Positions 60,059-64,000 of a DNA stretch of 64,000 nucleotides are shown piece after piece. Origin of the DNA: W0P28-013 sp963659365 (lineage in GTDB: Bacteria > Bacteroidota > Bacteroidia > Bacteroidales > Paludibacteraceae). The DNA lies in NCBI GenBank assembly GCA_963659365.1, contig CAVKTI010000001.1:35494-99493 (forward strand), given 5' to 3'. The notes beneath the pieces were generated by a model. It was not told where the DNA came from and made no database searches. It saw only the letters and a program-made list of their open reading frames with translations. A program made the position numbers and the translations under genes. How positions within the stretch are numbered: position 1 is the first letter of the stretch; every line of letters begins with the position of its first letter.

Positions 60059-61726
60059 TCATTTCCCATCATCTTGAATGAGTTGTAGCAGCCGTTCGAC
60101 GGCTTGGCTGGCGGGAATGTTGCGCGCTACGCATTCGCTGCGGCGGTAGAGGCTTATGCGGTCTTTGCCTGCACCCACATAGCCGTAGTCGGCATCGGCC
60201 ATCTCGCCGGGACCATTCACAATGCAGCCCATCACGGCAATTTTCAGGTTGCGCAGGTGCGCTGTGGCGGCTTTTATTTCGGCTACGGTGGTTTGCAGGT
60301 CGAACATGGTGCGCCCGCAACTGGGACACGAAATGTATTCTGTGCGACTGGTGCGCACGCGTGCCGCTTGCAAAATGCTGAATGCCAGTGAATTGATATC
60401 TTCTACGGCGATTTTTTCATCGCTGTTGGTTATTAGAACACCATCGCCAAAGCCATCGATAAAGAGCGGGCCGAGGTCGGCGGCGGCCTTCAGTTGCAGC
60501 GATTCCAAATCGCTCTCGGCGTAGTCACGCGCCAGCACCACAGGCGCATCGATGTGTGCCGCCGCAAGTCGGCAGAAGAAAGCGCGCATTTCGCCCACAG
60601 GATTTTGATGGTACGAGCGCAACAGAATTATCTGTGGATTTTGGCGCAACTGTTCGACCGTTTCTGGCGTGAGTTCATCAAGCGTGAGCGAACGCATTTG
60701 CGGCGCATTTTCGCCCAAAATAAAATCGGGTTGTGGCGTGTAGTTGCCTCTTTTTGCAGCGATAACCACAGGCACACGGTTGCCGCCAATGCCGTCGATA
60801 GCGATAGTGTAGCGTTGGGCAAATTGCAGCCGACCAAAATCGCCGCCCGTTTCGTCGATGGGCGCATGACCAGCGCGCGCTGCGATGTAGTTCACGAGTT
60901 TTTGCGCCACGGGAATTTCGCACTCGGGCGGTTCGCTCAACGACACACGCACCGTGTCGCCCAGTCCGTCGGCCAACAGCGTGCCGATGCCCACCGCCGA
61001 TTTCACGCGACCGTCTTCGCCTTCGCCCGCTTCGGTTACGCCCAAATGCAGCGGATAGTGCATATTGGCTTTGTCCATCTCGGCGACCAAAAGTCGCACC
61101 GATTGCACCATCACGCGCACATTCGACGCTTTGACCGACAGCACTATTTGGTGAAACTGTTCGGCTTCGCAAAGGCGCAAAAACTCCATGCACGAGGCCG
61201 CCAAACCTTCGGGCGTGTCGCCGTAGCGGCTCATAATGCGCGGCGAGAGCGAGCCGTGATTCACGCCGATGCGTAGTGCAGTGCCGTGCGCCTTGCACAA
61301 TTCGATGAGCGTGTGCAGTTTTTCGCGAATTTTGTCGATTTCGGCGACAAACTCCTCATCGGTGTAGTCGCCGTGCTTGCCAGCAACAAAATTTCCCGGA
61401 TTGATGCGCACTTTTTCGACTAATTGTGCGGCTTCGTTGGCCACATTGGCATTGAAATGAATGTCGGCTACCAGCGGCACTTGGCAGTTTTTGCGGCGCA
61501 GTTCGGCGTGTATGCGTCCCAAATTTCGCGCTTCGCGCACGCCTTGTGTGGTAAAGCGCACCAGTTCGCCGCCAGCCGCCACAATGCGTTCGGTCTGCGC
61601 CACCGAAGCAGCGATGTCGTTGGTGTCGGTGTTGGCCATCGACTGAATGCGTATCGGCGCATCGCCCCCGATTGTTATGTTTCCGACTTTTACTGCGGTT
61701 GTTTTGCGGCGTTTGTAGTTGATCAT
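60059..61726 (-). CDS. ispG: IspG, (E)-4-hydroxy-3-methylbut-2-enyl-diphosphate synthase, long form
   Basis: A 555-residue 4Fe-4S enzyme of the MEP isoprenoid pathway. The N-terminal TIM barrel starts KTTAVKVGNITIGGDAPIRIQSMANTDT and includes RINPGNFV and RIGVNHGSLSPRIM. A central insert of about 150-200 residues (from about 260) is the long-form feature of Bacteroidota and plants, although this copy is somewhat shorter than the ~600-620 usual. The cluster ligands are in ISCPSCGRTMFDL (two Cys) and AVMGCIVNGPGEM (third Cys). It has repeat-filled spacers on both sides. Confidence 0.96.
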   Translation of the reverse strand: MINYKRRKTTAVKVGNITIGGDAPIRIQSMANTDTNDIAASVAQTERIVAAGGELVRFTTQGVREARNLGRIHAELRRKNCQVPLVADIHFNANVANEAAQLVEKVRINPGNFVAGKHGDYTDEEFVAEIDKIREKLHTLIELCKAHGTALRIGVNHGSLSPRIMSRYGDTPEGLAASCMEFLRLCEAEQFHQIVLSVKASNVRVMVQSVRLLVAEMDKANMHYPLHLGVTEAGEGEDGRVKSAVGIGTLLADGLGDTVRVSLSEPPECEIPVAQKLVNYIAARAGHAPIDETGGDFGRLQFAQRYTIAIDGIGGNRVPVVIAAKRGNYTPQPDFILGENAPQMRSLTLDELTPETVEQLRQNPQIILLRSYHQNPVGEMRAFFCRLAAAHIDAPVVLARDYAESDLESLQLKAAADLGPLFIDGFGDGVLITNSDEKIAVEDINSLAFSILQAARVRTSRTEYISCPSCGRTMFDLQTTVAEIKAATAHLRNLKIAVMGCIVNGPGEMADADYGYVGAGKDRISLYRRSECVARNIPASQAVERLLQLIQDDGK

Positions 61727-61871
61727 TTTTGGTTGATGAGTTGATTGGTTGATGAGTTGATTAGTTTAACGCATTAGTCAGAGTTCGCAGGTTTTAATTT
61801 GTCGATAACTGAAAATCAAACAATTATTATTCATTTTTCATTGTTCATTATTCATTGTTTAATGCGAAGCA

Positions 61872-63881
61872 TTAAACATGCATTGGATTATAGAGTTCGC
61901 CTGTCTTTTCGGAGGTTTCGTTTTGGCGTGGGAAGACGAGCGCGACATTGTTTTCGACGAAGTATTTTGTCAGATAGTAGGGCAATCGCTCGAACAGCGG
62001 ATTGTACGAGAGTGTGCCTTTGCGTGCCGACACAATGATGACCGAGTCGTGCGGTTTCACGGCTTTGGTTACGAACAGAAAATCTTCCCAGCCCGCCAGT
62101 TCGTTGAAGCGCACATTTTGCAAATTAGCATCGGAGCAGAGTTTTTTCAGTGCCGCTTTGGTGGTGTTGGTGGCGTAGAAGAGTATTTTTGCGCCGACAT
62201 TGGTGGCGATATTGCGCACGCGGTCGAACCACTGCTCGAAACCGAGTTCAAATTCGGCTTTGTCGGGCACTACCACCACAAGGCGTTTGATGCTGTTTAT
62301 CGGGTTGCGCGGATTGTAAACAAAGATGTTGAGCCCGCTCTCTTTGAGCAGTCGGTTGGTGATATTGCCAAAAAATGTGTCGGCAAAACTGCTCTTTTTG
62401 TGCATCGTCAGCAGCAGGTCGGTAATGGCGTGTTCGTTCACGCTGTCGAGTATGCAGTTGGCCACATTCACGCCATTTTTCACTATTCCTGTGAGCCGAT
62501 TGTCGGTGGCGGCGGCCAAATTGGCGGCGGTGTCCATCAGTTTTTGTCCCGAAATGTGGTCGTTTTTGCCCGAATCGACATAGATGGCGTAGAGTGCGTT
62601 GTGGCTTCGCTGTGGTTTCAGCAGGTTGCCCACATCTATCAGGTGGCGCATGCCCTGTTCGCTGCTCATCGGTATCAAAATGCGCTCTGCGCTCTGTTTT
62701 TGGTGCGCAATTTCGGCACGCAACTCTTCGGTGGCCAGTTGCCGCGCGGCTTTTTCGGTAACTACAGTGCTGACAGTGCAGGTTATCAAAATCATCAGCA
62801 CGCTGCCGTTCAGCACGCTATCGCCCAGCAGCCCGATTTGGTGTCCAATCATGATGACGGCCAGCGTTACGGCGGCGCGTCCGCAACTCAGTCCGAACAG
62901 TGTGCGCCGCTCGCTTGGGCGCATGTGCGTGGTTTTTTGCGTGAGCCACGCCGCCAACCATTTGGTAATGAGCACCATAGCGGTCATCACGGCGGCGGCC
63001 AACAGGCTGTCGGGACTTTCGGTAAAGGCACCGATGTTCATCATCATGCCTATCGAAATCAGGAAAAATGGGATAAAAATGGCGTTCCCCACAAACTCGA
63101 TGCGGTTCATGAGCGGCGACACGCTCGGCACTAGCCGATTGAGTGCCAATCCAGCGAAAAATGCGCCCAAAATGCCCGACAGTCCGACGATTTCGGCCAA
63201 TAGCGAGGCGAAAAATACGGCTGCCAGCAAAAAAATGTATTGCGCCACGCTGTCGCTCACCTTGTGCAAGAAAAAGCGCGCCACCTTGGGCAGCAGCCAA
63301 AAGACAACTGCGCCAAACAGCACCGTTCCCAGCCCGAAACGCGCCCAATACCACGCATTGCCGCTGCCTTCGTGCAGTGCTTCGACCACGGCCAGCAGCA
63401 GCAGCGAAGCAGTAACGGTAACAACCGTGCCAGCCACGGCAATGCTCACTGCGCGACTTTTCGACACGCCCATTTTGCTGATGGCAGGATAGGCAATGAG
63501 CGTGTGCGAGGCGTAGATGGTGGCCAAAAGCGTGGCTGGAAGCCAGTCGAGCTGCAGCAGCCACACATTGGCAGCAATGCCAAGCACCATCGGTACAAAA
63601 AATGTGTAAAGCCCAAACAGTGCGCCTTTTGCGCTATTGCGTTTGAAAGTGTTGAGGTCGATTTCGATGCCCGCAAGGAACATGATGTAGAGCAGCCCGA
63701 CCTTGCCAAAAAGTTCAAAACTCTGACCGTTGTCGAGCACATGCAGCCCGTATGGCCCCAACGCCATACCCGCCAAAATCAGCACAATGATGTGCGGAAT
63801 GCGAATTTTGCCAAACAGCGGCGCCAACAAAATAACAGTCAGCACCACAAGGAAAATCTGTATCGGGTCGGTCAGTGGCAT
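61872..63881 (-). CDS. CPA2-family cation/proton antiporter with cytosolic USP-like domain
   Basis: A 669-residue protein. Residues about 1-380 form 12-13 helices of the Na_H_Exchanger fold: APLFGKIRIPHIIVLILAGMALGPYGLHVL at the start, VGLLYIMFLAGIEIDLNTF, and GLSGILGAFFAGLALNRLVP. The rest is cytosolic, with two universal-stress-like halves (RILIPMSSEQGMRHLIDVGNLLKP and RLVVVVPDKAEFELGFEQWFDRV). It should exchange Na+ or K+ for H+. Spacing to ispG is 145 bp of octamer repeats; upstream, a GTGTGAAA octamer array starts directly at the gene. Confidence 0.93.
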   Translation of the reverse strand: MPLTDPIQIFLVVLTVILLAPLFGKIRIPHIIVLILAGMALGPYGLHVLDNGQSFELFGKVGLLYIMFLAGIEIDLNTFKRNSAKGALFGLYTFFVPMVLGIAANVWLLQLDWLPATLLATIYASHTLIAYPAISKMGVSKSRAVSIAVAGTVVTVTASLLLLAVVEALHEGSGNAWYWARFGLGTVLFGAVVFWLLPKVARFFLHKVSDSVAQYIFLLAAVFFASLLAEIVGLSGILGAFFAGLALNRLVPSVSPLMNRIEFVGNAIFIPFFLISIGMMMNIGAFTESPDSLLAAAVMTAMVLITKWLAAWLTQKTTHMRPSERRTLFGLSCGRAAVTLAVIMIGHQIGLLGDSVLNGSVLMILITCTVSTVVTEKAARQLATEELRAEIAHQKQSAERILIPMSSEQGMRHLIDVGNLLKPQRSHNALYAIYVDSGKNDHISGQKLMDTAANLAAATDNRLTGIVKNGVNVANCILDSVNEHAITDLLLTMHKKSSFADTFFGNITNRLLKESGLNIFVYNPRNPINSIKRLVVVVPDKAEFELGFEQWFDRVRNIATNVGAKILFYATNTTKAALKKLCSDANLQNVRFNELAGWEDFLFVTKAVKPHDSVIIVSARKGTLSYNPLFERLPYYLTKYFVENNVALVFPRQNETSEKTGELYNPMHV

Positions 63882-63889
63882 GATTTAGT

Positions 63890-63945
63890 GTGAAAGTATG
63901 AAAGTGTGAAAGTGTGAAAGTGTGTAAAGTGTATAAAGTGAAAAG
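63890..63945. repeat. Degenerate octamer array (GTGTGAAA type)
   Basis: Six or seven consecutive near-copies of GTGTGAAA drifting to GTGTATAAA, immediately upstream of the antiporter start. It is another sequence version of the spacer arrays. Confidence 0.65.
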
Positions 63946-63949
63946 GGCT

Positions 63950-64000
63950 CTATAACATTTCGTGTGGGTAGTCTAGTTGGAGGCCGCCAGTGACGAAGTA
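63950..64000 (-). CDS. 3' end of an unidentified gene (cut by window edge)
   Basis: On the minus strand the last bases read YFVTGGLQLDYPHEML and a stop, in a frame open to the window edge. The codon use and the sudden end of the repeat array at this point suggest a real C-terminus. The fragment is too short to name a family. Confidence 0.4.
   Translation of the reverse strand, partial: YFVTGGLQLDYPHEML

Overview
The window looks like a chromosome segment of a member of the Bacteroidota, most likely order Bacteroidales. Four things support this. Many genes are preceded by the Bacteroidota promoter pattern TTTG, about 20 bases, then TAnnTTTG. Two secreted proteins end in type IX secretion (T9SS) sorting-like domains. 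IspG is the long form with a central insert. There are also a TonB receptor with a carboxypeptidase-like N-terminal domain and several SPII lipoproteins. I see no prophage, insertion sequence, CRISPR array or rRNA operon.

Layout. 1-1722 is the 3' end of uvrA. 1986-10907 is an export locus on the plus strand: a MacB-type ABC ATPase and two permeases, then a small outer-membrane barrel, a lipase-like lipoprotein and another lipoprotein, then a MacA/HlyD adaptor and a TolC-type channel. priA (minus), a small winged-helix protein (plus) and ddl (minus) follow. 16257-22942 holds a 2,038-residue secreted T9SS cargo protein and a small protein with an unusual C-terminal membrane tail; a run of 33 T lies upstream. 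23179-24262 is the rpsF-rpsR-rplI operon, facing recA. 25484-30899 is a minus-strand group: flavodoxin, AraC regulator, Dxs-like enzyme, carboxymuconolactone decarboxylase/cupin protein and DMT transporter. smpB diverges from a secreted nuclease, followed by an HD-domain protein.

34480-42703 is a minus-strand housekeeping block: sugar MFS, lptB, nucleoside MFS, bifunctional nuclease, tRNA-Tyr, secG, lptE and a sigma-54 activator. 42908-46222 is a probable copper/heavy-metal set: HMA protein, TonB receptor and Cys/His-rich protein. 46347-48426 is a DUF3298-type lipoprotein, rsmG and a metallo-beta-lactamase-fold hydrolase. 48693-51839 holds agmatinase and a carboxypeptidase-regulatory-like protein, joined by a perfect-looking 980-bp tandem duplication that created a chimeric, broken gene. 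The rest is gdhA, mutS2, a small lipoprotein-like ORF, a CaCA antiporter, a Na/Pi symporter, ispG and a CPA2 cation/proton antiporter. A gene fragment lies at the right edge.

The most unusual feature is the spacer DNA. Almost every intergenic region longer than about 150 bp is a mosaic of dispersed palindromic elements (at least five families) and degenerate 7- or 8-bp tandem arrays. One perfect 7 x 7 array runs into a stop codon. The strongest leads for something undescribed are the giant T9SS cargo/small tail-anchored protein pair under a 33-T tract, the mosaic repeat system, and the stem-loop element at 14177-14368. All functional statements are read from sequence without database searches.
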